Assembly (NCBI GenBank): GCA_002929135.1
Contig: PESC01000012.1
Span: 28,917-92,916 of the forward strand
DNA from: Methylomonas sp.
Lineage (GTDB): Bacteria > Pseudomonadota > Gammaproteobacteria > Methylococcales > Methylomonadaceae
DNA length: 64,000 bases
Reading direction: 5' to 3'
The notes beneath the pieces were generated by a model. It did no database searches. It was given only the letters and a program-made list of their open reading frames with translations, and was not told the origin of the DNA. This document shows, piece by piece, positions 9,127-19,077 of this stretch. Numbering within the stretch: position 1 is the first letter of the stretch; every line of letters begins with the position of its first letter. A program made the translations under genes and the position numbers.

Positions 9127-10104
9127 TTGGACAAGCACGAAGCTGTATCAAAATCAACCGGATACGAAGCCGGTTGGGAAAAGGATGTTCTGGAGCGCTT
9201 GGCGTTTGCCGCGATCAACGAACAAAAAACCGCGCGGCGCTGGGGCATTTTTTTCAAAATGCTGACATTTGCCTATCTGGCAGTTATTTTGTGGATCATC
9301 GCTTTGCCCACCATCGAGAGCGATATGGTCGCCAACAAACCCCATATTGCCGTCATCGACGTGAAAGGCATGATTGCAGAAGGCGAATCAGCCAACGCGG
9401 AAGTCATGATTCAGGGCTTGCGCAATGCCGTGAAAGATAAAAACACCAAAGGCATCGTTTTGAACATCAATTCGCCGGGCGGAAGTGCGGTACAAGCGGC
9501 CTATGTCTACGACGAAATCCGCAGGCAGAAGCAAAAACGTCCCGATTTACCGATTTACGCCGTGGTTGGCGACATCTGCGCCTCGGGTGGCTATTACATC
9601 GCCGCAGCCAGCGACAAAATTTTCGTCAGTCCCGCCAGCATCATCGGCTCGATCGGCGCCGTGATGAACAGCTTCGGTTTTGCTCAGGCGCTGGAAAAGC
9701 TTGGTGTCGAACGTCGTACGCTGGCCGCCGGTGAACACAAAGCCATGCTCGATCCCTTCGCGCCGCTCAAACCGCAGGAAGCCGAGCACATGCAGACGAT
9801 GCTGAACCAGGTTCATCAGCAATTCATCAATGCCGTCAAACAAGGTCGTGGCGACCGCCTGAAGCAATCGCCCGAGCTGTTCTCTGGCCTGGTCTGGTCG
9901 GGCGAAGCCAGTATCGATATGGGATTAGCGGACGGTTTTGGCAGCGTTGATTCGGTGGCTCGTGAAGTAGTCGGTGTTGACGAAAAAATCAATTTCACCC
10001 CGAAAGAGCGATTACTCGACCGTTTAGCAGGGCGCGTTGGTACCGCTTTTGCCGGTGTGCTGGCTATGGTGGCCAAAAATATCAGTCACGAGCTATCTTT
10101 TTGA
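9127..10104 (+). CDS. sppA: signal peptide peptidase SppA, 36K type (membrane serine protease)
   Basis: SppA degrades cleaved signal peptides in the inner membrane through a Ser-Lys dyad. A single transmembrane segment lies near residues 40-60 ([14 protein letters not shown]). The Clp-protease-like core follows, with [10 protein letters not shown] and [19 protein letters not shown] carrying the candidate nucleophilic serine, then SIIGSIGAV. The length of about 325 residues places it in the short form. The TTG at 9127 is preferred over the ORF-track start because GAAGAGG sits six bases upstream. The gap promoter lies just past its stop. Confidence 0.9.
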   Translation: MDKHEAVSKSTGYEAGWEKDVLERLAFAAINEQKTARRWGIFFKMLTFAYLAVILWIIALPTIESDMVANKPHIAVIDVKGMIAEGESANAEVMIQGLRNAVKDKNTKGIVLNINSPGGSAVQAAYVYDEIRRQKQKRPDLPIYAVVGDICASGGYYIAAASDKIFVSPASIIGSIGAVMNSFGFAQALEKLGVERRTLAAGEHKAMLDPFAPLKPQEAEHMQTMLNQVHQQFINAVKQGRGDRLKQSPELFSGLVWSGEASIDMGLADGFGSVDSVAREVVGVDEKINFTPKERLLDRLAGRVGTAFAGVLAMVAKNISHELSF

Positions 10105-10130
10105 CGCTGCAGAGTGCGCTTTGCTAGAAT
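10101..10130 (+). promoter_or_regulatory. putative sigma-70 promoter for gap-pyk
   Basis: TTGACG (10101-10106) and TAGAAT (10125-10130) are separated by 18 bases, with a TG immediately upstream in the extended -10 position (TTTGCTAGAAT). It lies about 70 bases before the gap start codon and overlaps the end of sppA. Confidence 0.65.
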
Positions 10131-10201
10131 CCGCAGCATTTTGGCGTCTTCGTTCCCTTTCCCGATTTTTTGTTGTTCACTCTCACCCTGGAGAAAACCC
10201 T

Positions 10202-11215
10202 ATGGCAATTAAAGTTGCAATCAACGGTTATGGTCGTATTGGTCGTAATGTCATGCGCGCCCTGTATGAATCCGGTCGCACTCATGAAATTCAAGTCGTT
10301 GCCATCAACGACCTGGGTGACTCGAAAACCAATGCCCATCTGACTAAATACGACACCGTCCATGGAAAATTCCCATTCGATGTGTCGGTAGATGGTGACT
10401 ACATCATCATCAACGGCGACAAAATACGGGTATTCGCCGAACGCGACCCGGCAAAACTGCCCTGGGCTGAACTGGGCGTCGACGTGGTGCACGAGTGTAC
10501 CGGCTTTTTCACCAGCAAAGCCAAAGCCTCTGCCCACATCACGGCAGGTGCGAAAAAAGTCATCATTTCCGCGCCCGGTGGCAACGATGTCGACGCTACC
10601 ATCGTCTACGGTGTCAACCATCACACCCTGAAAGCTTCTGACACGGTCATTTCCAATGCCTCCTGCACCACCAACTGCCTGGCACCACTGGTCAAGCCGC
10701 TGATGGATACCATCGGTGTCGAACATGGCTTGATGACCACCATCCACGCCTACACCAACGACCAGGTTCTAACCGACGTCTATCACAGCGATCTGCGTCG
10801 CGCCCGGTCGGCCACCCAGTCGATGATTCCAACCAAGACCGGTGCCGCAGCGGCGGTGGGTCTGGTTTTGCCGGAGATGATGGGCAAACTGGATGGTTTC
10901 GCAATGCGGGTGCCGACCATCAACGTATCTGTGGTCGATCTCTGCTTCCAGGCCTCGCGCAATACCAGCAAGGACGAAATCGACAGTATTCTGAAAAGCG
11001 CCGCCAACGGTGCGCTGAAAGGCATCCTGGCAGTCAATGACGAACCTTTGGTTTCCATGGACTTCAACCACGATCCGCATTCGTCGATTTACGAATCGTC
11101 GCTGACCAAAGTGACGGCGGGCAATTTCGTCAAGGTGTTGTCCTGGTATGACAACGAGTGGGGCTTTTCCAACCGCATGCTCGACACCACCGTTGCTTTA
11201 TTCAACGCAAACTAA
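10202..11215 (+). CDS. gap: type I glyceraldehyde-3-phosphate dehydrogenase
   Basis: The enzyme oxidatively phosphorylates glyceraldehyde-3-phosphate to 1,3-bisphosphoglycerate with NAD(P). The N-terminal Rossmann motif [14 protein letters not shown] and the catalytic cysteine motif [13 protein letters not shown] are intact, and 337 residues is standard. The ORF track begins upstream at 10037, but the ATG at 10202 preceded by CTGGAGAAAACCCT gives the family start [14 protein letters not shown]. It sits nine bases before pyk, so the two lower-glycolysis genes form one unit. Confidence 0.96.
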   Translation: MAIKVAINGYGRIGRNVMRALYESGRTHEIQVVAINDLGDSKTNAHLTKYDTVHGKFPFDVSVDGDYIIINGDKIRVFAERDPAKLPWAELGVDVVHECTGFFTSKAKASAHITAGAKKVIISAPGGNDVDATIVYGVNHHTLKASDTVISNASCTTNCLAPLVKPLMDTIGVEHGLMTTIHAYTNDQVLTDVYHSDLRRARSATQSMIPTKTGAAAAVGLVLPEMMGKLDGFAMRVPTINVSVVDLCFQASRNTSKDEIDSILKSAANGALKGILAVNDEPLVSMDFNHDPHSSIYESSLTKVTAGNFVKVLSWYDNEWGFSNRMLDTTVALFNAN

Positions 11216-11224
11216 AGGAATTTC

Positions 11225-12658
11225 ATGCTGTTACGTAGAACCAAAATCCTGGTGACGCTGGGTCCCTCGACCGACAAACCTGGCGTACTCGAGGATTTGT
11301 TCCGGGCCGGGATCGACGTCGTCCGACTCAATTTCTCGCATGGCTCGGCGCAGGATCATATCGATCGCGCCAACCGTGTGCGTGCCCTGAGCAAGATAAC
11401 CGGTCGTCGGGTCGGTATTCTTGCCGACCTGCAAGGGCCTAAAATCCGCATCGAACGCTTCAAGGACAGCAAAGTCTGGCTGGAGGAAGGCCAGAATTTT
11501 TCCCTGGACATCAATCTGGGCAAACATGATGGCGACAACACCCAAGTCGGCATCAGCTACGAACCCCTGGCGCGTGAAGTCAAGCCGGGTACCCGTTTGC
11601 TGCTGGATGACGGTCGTGTGGTGCTTGACGTGGTCAATGTCGAGAATTGCACGCGGATTAATACCAAAGTTGTCGTCGGTGGTGATTTGTCCAACAACAA
11701 GGGCATCAATCTGCTGGGTGGTGGCTTGTCGGCGGCGGCCCTGACCGAAAAAGACAAGGAAGACATCAAAACCATTGCCCAAATCGCTGCCGATTATGTG
11801 GCGGTTTCATTCCCGCGTACCGCAGAGGATATGCACGAAGCCCGTCGTTTGCTGAACGAGGCCGGTTCCTGTGCCGGCATTGTCGCCAAGGTAGAACGGG
11901 CAGAGGCCATGGATGTGATCGACGACATCATCCGGGCATCCGATGCCATCATGGTTGCCCGAGGTGATCTGGGTGTGGAAATCGGCGATGCCAACCTGCC
12001 GGCCGCGCAGAAATACCTCATCAAACGTTCGCGCGAACTTAACCGGGCAGTCATCACCGCGACGCAGATGATGGAATCGATGATCGAAAACCCGATTCCA
12101 ACTCGTGCAGAAGTCTTCGATGTTGCCAATGCTATTGTCGATGGTACCGATGCCATCATGCTGTCTGCCGAAACTGCAACCGGCAAACACCCGATCAAGA
12201 CGGTGGAAGCCATCGTTCGCATCTGCGTCGAAACCGAGAAGCAACCCAGTGTGACCCATTCGCATCACCGCATGACAGACAGCTTTTCGGCGATCGATGA
12301 AGCCATCGCCATGTCGGCGATGTACTTGGCCAACCACACCAAGATCAGCGGCGTGGCGTCACTGACTGAATCCGGCTCCACACCGCTGTGGATGTCGAGA
12401 ATCAATTCCAACATCCCGATCTTTGCATTCAGCAGCCATCATAAAACCCTCGGACGGGTAACACTGTATCGTGGTGTATTCCCGGTTCCGTTCAGCCGTG
12501 AATCCATGGAAAAGGCCGAAGTCAACCAGGCCATCATCGAGAAACTGCGCCGTCGTGGTGTCGTGTTCAAAGGCGACACCTACATCATCACTAAAGGTGA
12601 CGCAACCGGTACGCAAGGCGGCACCAATTCGTTGAAAGTCGTTACTGTCAACGACTGA
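11225..12658 (+). CDS. pyk: pyruvate kinase
   Basis: Pyruvate kinase transfers phosphate from phosphoenolpyruvate to ADP. Visible signatures are RRTKILVTLGPSTD at the N-terminus, VRLNFSHG, the active-site VAKVERAEAMD, VARGDLGVEIG and ATQMMESMI. The 477-residue length is typical. The ATG follows AAAGGAATTTC. It is the second gene of the gap-pyk unit, and the strong hairpin downstream ends the transcript. Confidence 0.97.
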   Translation: MLLRRTKILVTLGPSTDKPGVLEDLFRAGIDVVRLNFSHGSAQDHIDRANRVRALSKITGRRVGILADLQGPKIRIERFKDSKVWLEEGQNFSLDINLGKHDGDNTQVGISYEPLAREVKPGTRLLLDDGRVVLDVVNVENCTRINTKVVVGGDLSNNKGINLLGGGLSAAALTEKDKEDIKTIAQIAADYVAVSFPRTAEDMHEARRLLNEAGSCAGIVAKVERAEAMDVIDDIIRASDAIMVARGDLGVEIGDANLPAAQKYLIKRSRELNRAVITATQMMESMIENPIPTRAEVFDVANAIVDGTDAIMLSAETATGKHPIKTVEAIVRICVETEKQPSVTHSHHRMTDSFSAIDEAIAMSAMYLANHTKISGVASLTESGSTPLWMSRINSNIPIFAFSSHHKTLGRVTLYRGVFPVPFSRESMEKAEVNQAIIEKLRRRGVVFKGDTYIITKGDATGTQGGTNSLKVVTVND

Positions 12659-12680
12659 CAACCGTTTCGTGTCTTTTCAG

Positions 12681-12719
12681 ACGCGGCGATCCGGTGTTGC
12701 ACCGGCGCCGCGTTTTTTG
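12681..12719 (+). terminator. rho-independent terminator of gap-pyk
   Basis: ACGCGGCG-AT-CCGGTG-TTG-CACCGG-CGCCGCGT forms a 14-bp stem with a two-base bulge, followed by a T-rich run (TTTTTTGT). It lies 22 bases past the pyk stop. Confidence 0.88.
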
Positions 12720-12767
12720 TTTCAGGGCGCTACGGATGTCTGGGCGAGCTGAATCAGAAACTGTGTT

Positions 12768-13484
12768 TCACGCTGCATCCATTTTGTAGCCGAAGCCACG
12801 GACGGTCTTGATGAGTTTGATCTCATGGTCATCGTCGATCTTGCGGCGTAGCTGGCGAATGTAAACATCGACGACATTGGTCAACGGGTCGGCGCTATAG
12901 CCCCAAACCTGTTCCAGTATCCGCGTCCGACTCAGTACCCTGCCGGGTGCGCGCATGAAACATTCGAGCAGGGCAAATTCCTTGGGCGTGAGTTCGATGC
13001 TAACCGAGCCGCGGTTTACCTGATGCGTCTCACCGTTCAAGGTCAGATCGGCGATTTTCAATTCCTTGCTGGCGAGATTGCTTTCCCCTCCGCCGCGCCG
13101 ACGCATCAAGGCCTCGATCCGGGCCGTTAGCTCCTCGAAGGAAAATGGCTTGGTCATGTAATCGTCAGCCCCGGCGCGCAGACCGGCGACTTTGTCCAGC
13201 ACGGCATCCATCGCCGTCAGCATGAGTATCGGGGTATCGACACCGCGCTGGCGCAAGGTTTCGCATACATTGCGGCCATTCATGTCGGGCAGGCCCAAAT
13301 CCAGCACGATGACACCGAAGCGATCTTTCTGTGCCAGTGTCAGCGCATCCTGCCCGCAGTTTGCAACCTCGACGTTATAGCCGTCGGCCTTGAGTCCGCG
13401 ACGGATGAAATCGACGATGCGGCCATCGTCTTCAACCAGCAAAATTTGCTGGTTGGGCATATCGTTATTCGAATAGTTGCTCAT
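12768..13484 (-). CDS. OmpR/PhoB-family response regulator
   Basis: The receiver domain (residues about 12-125) has the acidic pocket VEDD, the phospho-acceptor aspartate in VIVLDLGLPDMNG, the LTAMDA switch and the lysine of YMTKPFSF. The C-terminal winged helix is of the OmpR type, ending in IKTVRGFGYKM. No sensor kinase is encoded beside it. It lies 156 bases downstream of the RND transporter on the same strand, so it may control or share a transcript with the pump; this is inference from position. MPNQQILLV at residue 9 is an alternative start. Confidence 0.9.
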   Translation of the reverse strand: MSNYSNNDMPNQQILLVEDDGRIVDFIRRGLKADGYNVEVANCGQDALTLAQKDRFGVIVLDLGLPDMNGRNVCETLRQRGVDTPILMLTAMDAVLDKVAGLRAGADDYMTKPFSFEELTARIEALMRRRGGGESNLASKELKIADLTLNGETHQVNRGSVSIELTPKEFALLECFMRAPGRVLSRTRILEQVWGYSADPLTNVVDVYIRQLRRKIDDDHEIKLIKTVRGFGYKMDAA

Positions 13485-13640
13485 TGTCTTGCTTTCCTGG
13501 GATGACGCAGTCTGCGGACTGGAACATGAACCAGCGGATGTTGAATCAATTCACCGAAGGCACGACAGCCAACGACATGTCGGTGAGCCCGGTTCAGTGT
13601 AACCTGTTTCAGCATCGTGTTGCCTGATTCGGCCAGTGTT

Positions 13641-16600
13641 CTATCGCCGCCACCAACGCATACCCCACTGCTTGCAGTCGTCCAGACAGGTGAACGCCAC
13701 CGGAATCACCAGCAGGCTGAGCAAGGTCGATGTCACCAGGCCGCCAATCACCGCAATCGCCATCGGACTGCGGAACGAGGCATCGGCATCGCCGGTACCT
13801 AGGGCCACCGGTAACATGCCGGCGCCCATGGCGATCGTCGTCATCACGATGGGTCGCGCCCGCTTGTGGCAGGCATCGAGCAAGGCGTCGATACGGTTCA
13901 TGCCCTGGTCGCGGCGGGCGACGATGGCGTATTCGACCAGCAGAATCGAGTTCTTGGTCGCAATACCCATCAACATCACCAGACCGATCAGCGATGGCAT
14001 CGAAAACGCCTTGCCGGTCAGCAGCAAGGCAACGAAACCGCCGCCGAACGCCAGCGGCAAGGCCGCCAGAATGGTAATCGGTTGCAGGAAATCCTTGAAC
14101 AGCACCACCAGCACGATGAAGATGCACAACACGCCGGTCAGCATCGCCAGGCCGAAGCTGCTGAACAGCTCCTGCATCATTTCGGCATCGCCGATATTGA
14201 TTTGCCGCACCCCGGCGGGCAGATGGGCAATGCTGGGCAGTTTTTGCACGGTGGCGGTGACATCACCCAACGGCAGGCTGGCCAGTTCGATTTCGAAATT
14301 GACGTTGCGGGCGCGGTCGTAGCGATCGATCAGCGCCGGGCCGCTGGACAACGACAATTCCGCCACCTGACCCACCCGCACACTGCCGACGCCAGGCTTT
14401 ACCGACGGCACCGTCAGGCGCTCCAGCACGGCCAGGTCGCGGCGGCCATCGCTGGCCAGCTTCACCCTTATCGGCACCTGACGCTGGGTCAGATTCATTT
14501 TCGACAGCGACCAGTCGTAATCGCCTATCGTGGCAATGCGCAAGGTTTCGGCCAGGGCTTCGGTGGTTACGCCCAGATCGGCCATGCGGGCAAAATCCGG
14601 GCGCACGGCAATCTCGGGCCGCACCAGCGCGGCGCTGGAGGCAATCGTGCCCAAACCGGCAATGGTTCGCAGATCGCGCTCCACGGCGCGGGCTGCGCTG
14701 CTCAGGATTTGCGGGTCATCGCCGCTCAATACCAGCACGTATTTTTCACCGGACGCACCCAAGCCAACCTTGGTGCGTACACCGGGTAGTTGCTGTAACG
14801 CCTCATGAATCTGGCGTTCGATGACCTGCTTGCGCACGGGACGATCACGGCGATTTGCCAAGGTAATGGTCAAAGTTGCCTTGCGTACTTCGCCGCCAGC
14901 CGATACAGGCGCCATTGGATCGTTGCCCGCGCTGCCCGCGCCTATGGTGGTGTAAATGGTTTCGACATGGGGCAAATCGGCGATGAGTTGCCGCGCCGTT
15001 TCTGCCGTCTGCACGGTCTGGCTCAGCGTCGCACCCGGCGGCAGTTCGACGAAGACCTGGGTTTGCGGATTGTCGTCGGCGGGTATGAAGCCTGTTGGCA
15101 GCAGCGGAATCAGCAACAGCGAGCCGACGAAAAACACCGCCGCGCCAGCGATGGTGGCCAGGCGATGATGCAGACACCAAGCAGCTGTCCGCAGATAGTG
15201 GCGCATGACCGCGCCATCGTCGGCTGGCGGATGCGGCGACGCCTTCAGCAGATAGGCACACATCATCGGTGTCAGCATCCGCGCCACCACCAGCGATGCC
15301 ATCACTGCCAGCGCCGCCGTCCAGCCGAATTGCTTGAAAAACCGCCCGGCGACACCGCTCATGAAGGCGGTCGGCAGAAATACCGCCACCAAAGACAACG
15401 TGGTTGCCACCACCGCCAGGCCGATTTCATCGGCGGCATCCATCGCCGCCCGGTATGCCGATTTACCCATGCCGAGGTGGCGGACGATGTTTTCGACCTC
15501 GACGATGGCATCGTCGACCAGAATACCGATCACTAGCGACAAGGCCAGCAGGGTGACGACGTTCAACGAGAAGCCGAAATAGTCCATGCCCCAGAATGCC
15601 GGAATCACCGACAACGGCAATGCCACCGCAGAAATGGCCGTGGCGCGCATATCGCGCAGAAACAGCCAGACCACCAGCACGGCCAGCAAACCACCCTCGT
15701 ACAGCATGGCCATAGAGCCTTGAAATTCCTCGGCGACCGGGGTGACGAAATCGAAGGCTGCGCTGAATTCGATATCGGGTTGGCGGGCTTGCAGTTCGGC
15801 CAGCGCGGTTCTGACCTCGGCACCCACCGTCACTTCACTGGCGCCACGGCTGCGGGTGACTTCGAAACCCACCACCGGCTGGCCGTCGAGGAAGGCGGCG
15901 GCGCGGGGTTCGGCTACGGTGTCTTCGACCTGGGCCACCTGATCCAGCCGGATACGCCGACCATCGGGCAAACTCAGTTGCAATGTGCGCAGCGCATGGG
16001 CCGACGCAACGTTGGCCAGTGTGCGCACAGGCTGTTCGCCGCTGCCAATATCCGTTCGGCCCCCGGCGCTCTCGCGCTGTACTGCCCGCAGTTGCCGGGA
16101 AATCTCGGCAGCGGAGGCGCCGAGTGCTTGCAGCTTGACCGGATCGAGCGCGACGCTCACTTCTCGGCTGACACCGCCGACCCGCGTCACGGCACCGACA
16201 CCAGCGATTGCCAGCAGGCGTTTGGTGAGCGTGTCGTCGACAAACCACGACAAGGCTTCGTCGTCGCGGCGGGGCGAGCGCACGGCGAAGGCCAGAATCG
16301 GTGAACCGGCCAGGTCGAGCTTGGTGACGGTTGGATCGCGCAGATCACCGGGCAAATCGGCACGTACTCTGGCGACGGCGGAACGCACGTCGTCCACAGC
16401 TTCCTGCACTGGCTTTTCCAGACGGAACTGCACGGTGAGGCTGACACTGCCGTCCTGTATCTTGGTGAGGATGTGTTTCAAGCCCTGCAAGGTGGCCAGC
16501 GAATTTTCGATTTTGCGCGCCACGTCGGTTTCCAGTTGCGCGGGTGATGCGCCCGGCAGCGAGGCGTTGACGGTAACGGTGGGCAGTTCCAGGTCGGGGA

Positions 16601-16724
16601 AATTCTGGATTTTCATGCTCTTGAAGCTGAGGATGCCGCCAAAACTCAGCAACACGAACAGCATCAGGGCCGGAATGGGATTGCGTATGCACCAACTGGA
16701 AACATTCATGGTGGAAACATTCAT
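13641..16724 (-). CDS. RND-family efflux transporter permease (AcrB-like)
   Basis: The 1027-residue inner-membrane proton antiporter has the usual RND layout: an N-terminal transmembrane helix (IPALMLFVLLSFGGIL), two large periplasmic loops and two six-helix bundles. The conserved region with LVDDAIVEVENIVRHL in TM4 is visible. Its ATG overlaps the stop of the adaptor gene (ATGA). The start is a 15-base tandem duplication giving MNVSTMNVSS, with two in-frame ATG codons. No outer-membrane channel gene is adjacent, so a TolC-like partner must be elsewhere. The substrate cannot be read from sequence. Confidence 0.94.
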   Translation of the reverse strand: MNVSTMNVSSWCIRNPIPALMLFVLLSFGGILSFKSMKIQNFPDLELPTVTVNASLPGASPAQLETDVARKIENSLATLQGLKHILTKIQDGSVSLTVQFRLEKPVQEAVDDVRSAVARVRADLPGDLRDPTVTKLDLAGSPILAFAVRSPRRDDEALSWFVDDTLTKRLLAIAGVGAVTRVGGVSREVSVALDPVKLQALGASAAEISRQLRAVQRESAGGRTDIGSGEQPVRTLANVASAHALRTLQLSLPDGRRIRLDQVAQVEDTVAEPRAAAFLDGQPVVGFEVTRSRGASEVTVGAEVRTALAELQARQPDIEFSAAFDFVTPVAEEFQGSMAMLYEGGLLAVLVVWLFLRDMRATAISAVALPLSVIPAFWGMDYFGFSLNVVTLLALSLVIGILVDDAIVEVENIVRHLGMGKSAYRAAMDAADEIGLAVVATTLSLVAVFLPTAFMSGVAGRFFKQFGWTAALAVMASLVVARMLTPMMCAYLLKASPHPPADDGAVMRHYLRTAAWCLHHRLATIAGAAVFFVGSLLLIPLLPTGFIPADDNPQTQVFVELPPGATLSQTVQTAETARQLIADLPHVETIYTTIGAGSAGNDPMAPVSAGGEVRKATLTITLANRRDRPVRKQVIERQIHEALQQLPGVRTKVGLGASGEKYVLVLSGDDPQILSSAARAVERDLRTIAGLGTIASSAALVRPEIAVRPDFARMADLGVTTEALAETLRIATIGDYDWSLSKMNLTQRQVPIRVKLASDGRRDLAVLERLTVPSVKPGVGSVRVGQVAELSLSSGPALIDRYDRARNVNFEIELASLPLGDVTATVQKLPSIAHLPAGVRQINIGDAEMMQELFSSFGLAMLTGVLCIFIVLVVLFKDFLQPITILAALPLAFGGGFVALLLTGKAFSMPSLIGLVMLMGIATKNSILLVEYAIVARRDQGMNRIDALLDACHKRARPIVMTTIAMGAGMLPVALGTGDADASFRSPMAIAVIGGLVTSTLLSLLVIPVAFTCLDDCKQWGMRWWRR

Positions 16725-17830
16725 GGCGCAACCACCCGGACGTTGTCGCCATCGGTCAGGAACGATGCGCCACTGGCTACCAGCACGTCGTCGGCGGTCA
16801 GGCCGGACAACACTTCCACGCGGTCACCCGCGTGGCGTCCCAACTGCACCTTGATTTGTTCGACGCTGGCCAGATCGGTCTGCTGTTGTTTCAGGCGGAA
16901 GACATAACTGAAGCCTTCGCGCAGCGTCAGGGCCTCTTGCGGTACGGTCAGGGCCGGGCTGCTGCTCAGGCGAAACTCGCCACGGGCGAACATGCCCGCG
17001 CGAAATCCCTGTTGTGCGGCATTCGGCACATCGACATAAACCACGCCATTACGGCTTTGTGGATCGATCGTGGGCGCCAGCATTCGCACTCTGCCGCTGA
17101 TCTGGCCTACATCCGGCACGCTCACCCAAACCTCGATATCCGGTTTTAACCTGGGCATTTCGTCGGCAGTGACATCCGCCCGCCATTCCAGACGGTTTTG
17201 CCGAATCAGACGAAACAGTTCCTCGCCCTTGTTGGCGACGGCACCCAGCGTGGCGCTGCGCGATGAGATGACACCGTCATCGCTGGCGATGACATGGGTG
17301 TATTTCAGCCGCAGCCGTTGGCCGTCGAGCTGCGCCTTGGCCGATTGCAGCCGGGCTGCGGCGGTTCTGGCTTTGGTCAGGAATTGATCCACCTGCTGGG
17401 CGCTCAGGGCACCGGCGCCTGAGATCCGCGTGGCGCGATCGGCATCGGTTTGGGCTTCGGCAAGGTTGGCCTCGGCTTCGGCGACGATGGCGCGGCTATG
17501 GGCGATGTCGGCCTGCACACTTTCATCGTTGAAGGTGGCCAGTACCTGGCCTTGCTTGACACTTTCGCCAACCTGCACGTTGACGGCACTCAAGCGCAAG
17601 TCGCCGATTTCCGCACCGATCACCGCCTCCTGCCAAGCGGCGATCGAGCCGTTGGCGGCCAGCGTGACCGGCAGGTCGCGGGTGTCTGGCCGCACCGTTG
17701 CCACGCTGAGCGCGGGGTTGATCGTCGTCGTGGTCGCTTCCGATGGGGTTGGCGACTTGACCTGCATCAGGCTAAGCCCGACGACGATTATCAGGGCAGT
17801 GATGAGGGCGAGGGTTTTGCCTTGAGTCAT
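16721..17830 (-). CDS. RND efflux periplasmic adaptor (membrane fusion protein)
   Basis: The 369-residue protein has an N-terminal membrane anchor (ALITALIIVVGLSLMQV) and split lipoyl-domain halves around a coiled-coil hairpin (residues about 100-170, with SRAIVAEAEANLAEAQ). A beta-barrel domain follows. This is the MFP organisation that bridges an RND permease and an outer-membrane channel. It is the first gene of the adaptor-permease pair and overlaps the permease by four bases. Confidence 0.93.
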   Translation of the reverse strand: MTQGKTLALITALIIVVGLSLMQVKSPTPSEATTTTINPALSVATVRPDTRDLPVTLAANGSIAAWQEAVIGAEIGDLRLSAVNVQVGESVKQGQVLATFNDESVQADIAHSRAIVAEAEANLAEAQTDADRATRISGAGALSAQQVDQFLTKARTAAARLQSAKAQLDGQRLRLKYTHVIASDDGVISSRSATLGAVANKGEELFRLIRQNRLEWRADVTADEMPRLKPDIEVWVSVPDVGQISGRVRMLAPTIDPQSRNGVVYVDVPNAAQQGFRAGMFARGEFRLSSSPALTVPQEALTLREGFSYVFRLKQQQTDLASVEQIKVQLGRHAGDRVEVLSGLTADDVLVASGASFLTDGDNVRVVAP

Positions 17831-17839
17831 GAAGCGTCT

Positions 17840-18895
17840 CTACTTTGGGTTTGTTGGGTTTGTCGGGGCCGGAAAGTGGGCAAGTTGAGCAAGTGCGGTT
17901 TGCAATCTCGACCAGTCGGCTTCGTTACCGGGCAGGCCGAAGCGTATGCTTTGCGGGCGATCAAACGATCGGGTCAGTATGCCTTGCCGGGCCAGCGCCT
18001 CATGCAGCCAGATTGCCCGCTCGCTGTGTAGCCATTGAAACAGCGTACAGCCACCGCTGGCTGGCTGGCCGCAATCGCGCAGCAAGGCTTCCAGTCGCTG
18101 GCCGCTGTGTTGCAGAGCTTGCGCTGCTTGTCGTTGCCAGGGCAGATCGGCCAGTGCCAGCGCCGCCACATGCCGCGCCGGGCGACTGATGCTCCAGGGG
18201 CCTAGTGTTTCACGCAAGCTGTGCAGCAGTGGCGGTTCGGCGCTGACGAAACCGACGCGAATGCCCGCCAGGCCAAAAAACTTGCCGATCGAGCGCAACA
18301 CGATCAGGCCGGGACGGGTCGGCAACGGACACAGGCTGTGGTCGTGGGCAATGGCGTCGATAAAGGCTTCATCGACGATCAACCAGCCACCGTGCTCCGC
18401 CAGACGAGTATGCCAGGCCAGCAGGCGTTGTGCTGGCCACAATCGGCCGGTCGGGTTGTTCGGATTGATGAGAATCAACACATCGAGCCTGGCTATTGCC
18501 TCATCGATCATCGCCTCGGTGAGTTCGATTACGTCATGACCGGTCTTGCGCCAGGCGGCGGCATGTTCGGCATAGGCCGGGTGCAACACGCCAACGCGGC
18601 TGCGTGGCCTGAGTGCAGGCAGGGTTTGAATCGCGGCCTGCGAACCGGCTACGGCCAGCAGGTTGGTATTGGCGTAATAAGCTTGCGCGGCGGTCAGCAG
18701 TTCGTCATCGTCATCCGGCAAGCGTTGCCAGCAATCGGCGGGTAATGCGGGCACCGGCCAGCCGTTGGGGTTGATGCCGGTCGAAAGATCCAGCCAGCAT
18801 TCGGGGGGGATTCCATACTGTCGTGCTGCCGCCAGCAGGCGGCCTCCGTGTTCGAGCAAATCCAGAGTCTCCGTGTCGGGCGTAGTGGCTGTCAT
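17840..18895 (-). CDS. threonine-phosphate decarboxylase-like PLP enzyme (CobC/CobD type)
   Basis: This fold-type I PLP enzyme has LDLSTGINPNGWP near the N-terminus, NPNNPTGRLWP, LIVDEAFIDA and the PLP-lysine motif RSIGKFFGLAGIRVGF. That set is typical of the cobalamin-pathway enzyme that makes (R)-1-amino-2-propanol phosphate from threonine phosphate. The start is placed at the ATG 18893-18895, before MTATTPDTETLDLLEHGG, because the 29 upstream ORF-track residues look like translated intergenic repeat. No partner cobalamin gene is adjacent, but cbiB lies at 29.5 kb. The gene symbol is left open because cobC and cobD naming conflicts between species. Confidence 0.85.
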   Translation of the reverse strand: MTATTPDTETLDLLEHGGRLLAAARQYGIPPECWLDLSTGINPNGWPVPALPADCWQRLPDDDDELLTAAQAYYANTNLLAVAGSQAAIQTLPALRPRSRVGVLHPAYAEHAAAWRKTGHDVIELTEAMIDEAIARLDVLILINPNNPTGRLWPAQRLLAWHTRLAEHGGWLIVDEAFIDAIAHDHSLCPLPTRPGLIVLRSIGKFFGLAGIRVGFVSAEPPLLHSLRETLGPWSISRPARHVAALALADLPWQRQAAQALQHSGQRLEALLRDCGQPASGGCTLFQWLHSERAIWLHEALARQGILTRSFDRPQSIRFGLPGNEADWSRLQTALAQLAHFPAPTNPTNPK

Positions 18896-18954
18896 GAAGC
18901 GGGTGCATCGCTCTGGAAAATGGAAGACAGCTTCGCGGGAGCGACGACTTTCCT

Positions 18955-19061
18955 GGTTCCACGGTTTCCCGTGGGAATCCATGCTGGGCGAGCATGAAGA
19001 TCATGTTCGCGTCCGGTATGCATTCCCACGCGGAGCGTGGGAACGAGAAAAGCAGAATTAC
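18955..19061. repeat. dispersed double-palindrome repeat, copy A
   Basis: Two palindromic units, GGTTCCACGGTTTCCCGTGGGAAT and ATTCCCACGCGGAGCGTGGGAACG, are joined by a spacer of about 40 bases. The reverse complement aligns with copy B at 44534-44646 over its full length, including the outer GAATTCTRCTTTT flank and the central CATACCGGACGCG. It is a REP/BIME-like intergenic element between two minus-strand genes. Confidence 0.8.
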
Positions 19062-19077
19062 AATCTATGGCGAAATG

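Noticed and set aside
13866-14789. 307-residue plus-strand ORF (with 14805-15536) opposite the RND permease
   Set aside because: It is antisense to an intact RND permease with clear family motifs. Its own translation is a low-complexity His/Gln/Arg-rich text typical of antisense frames in GC-rich genes.
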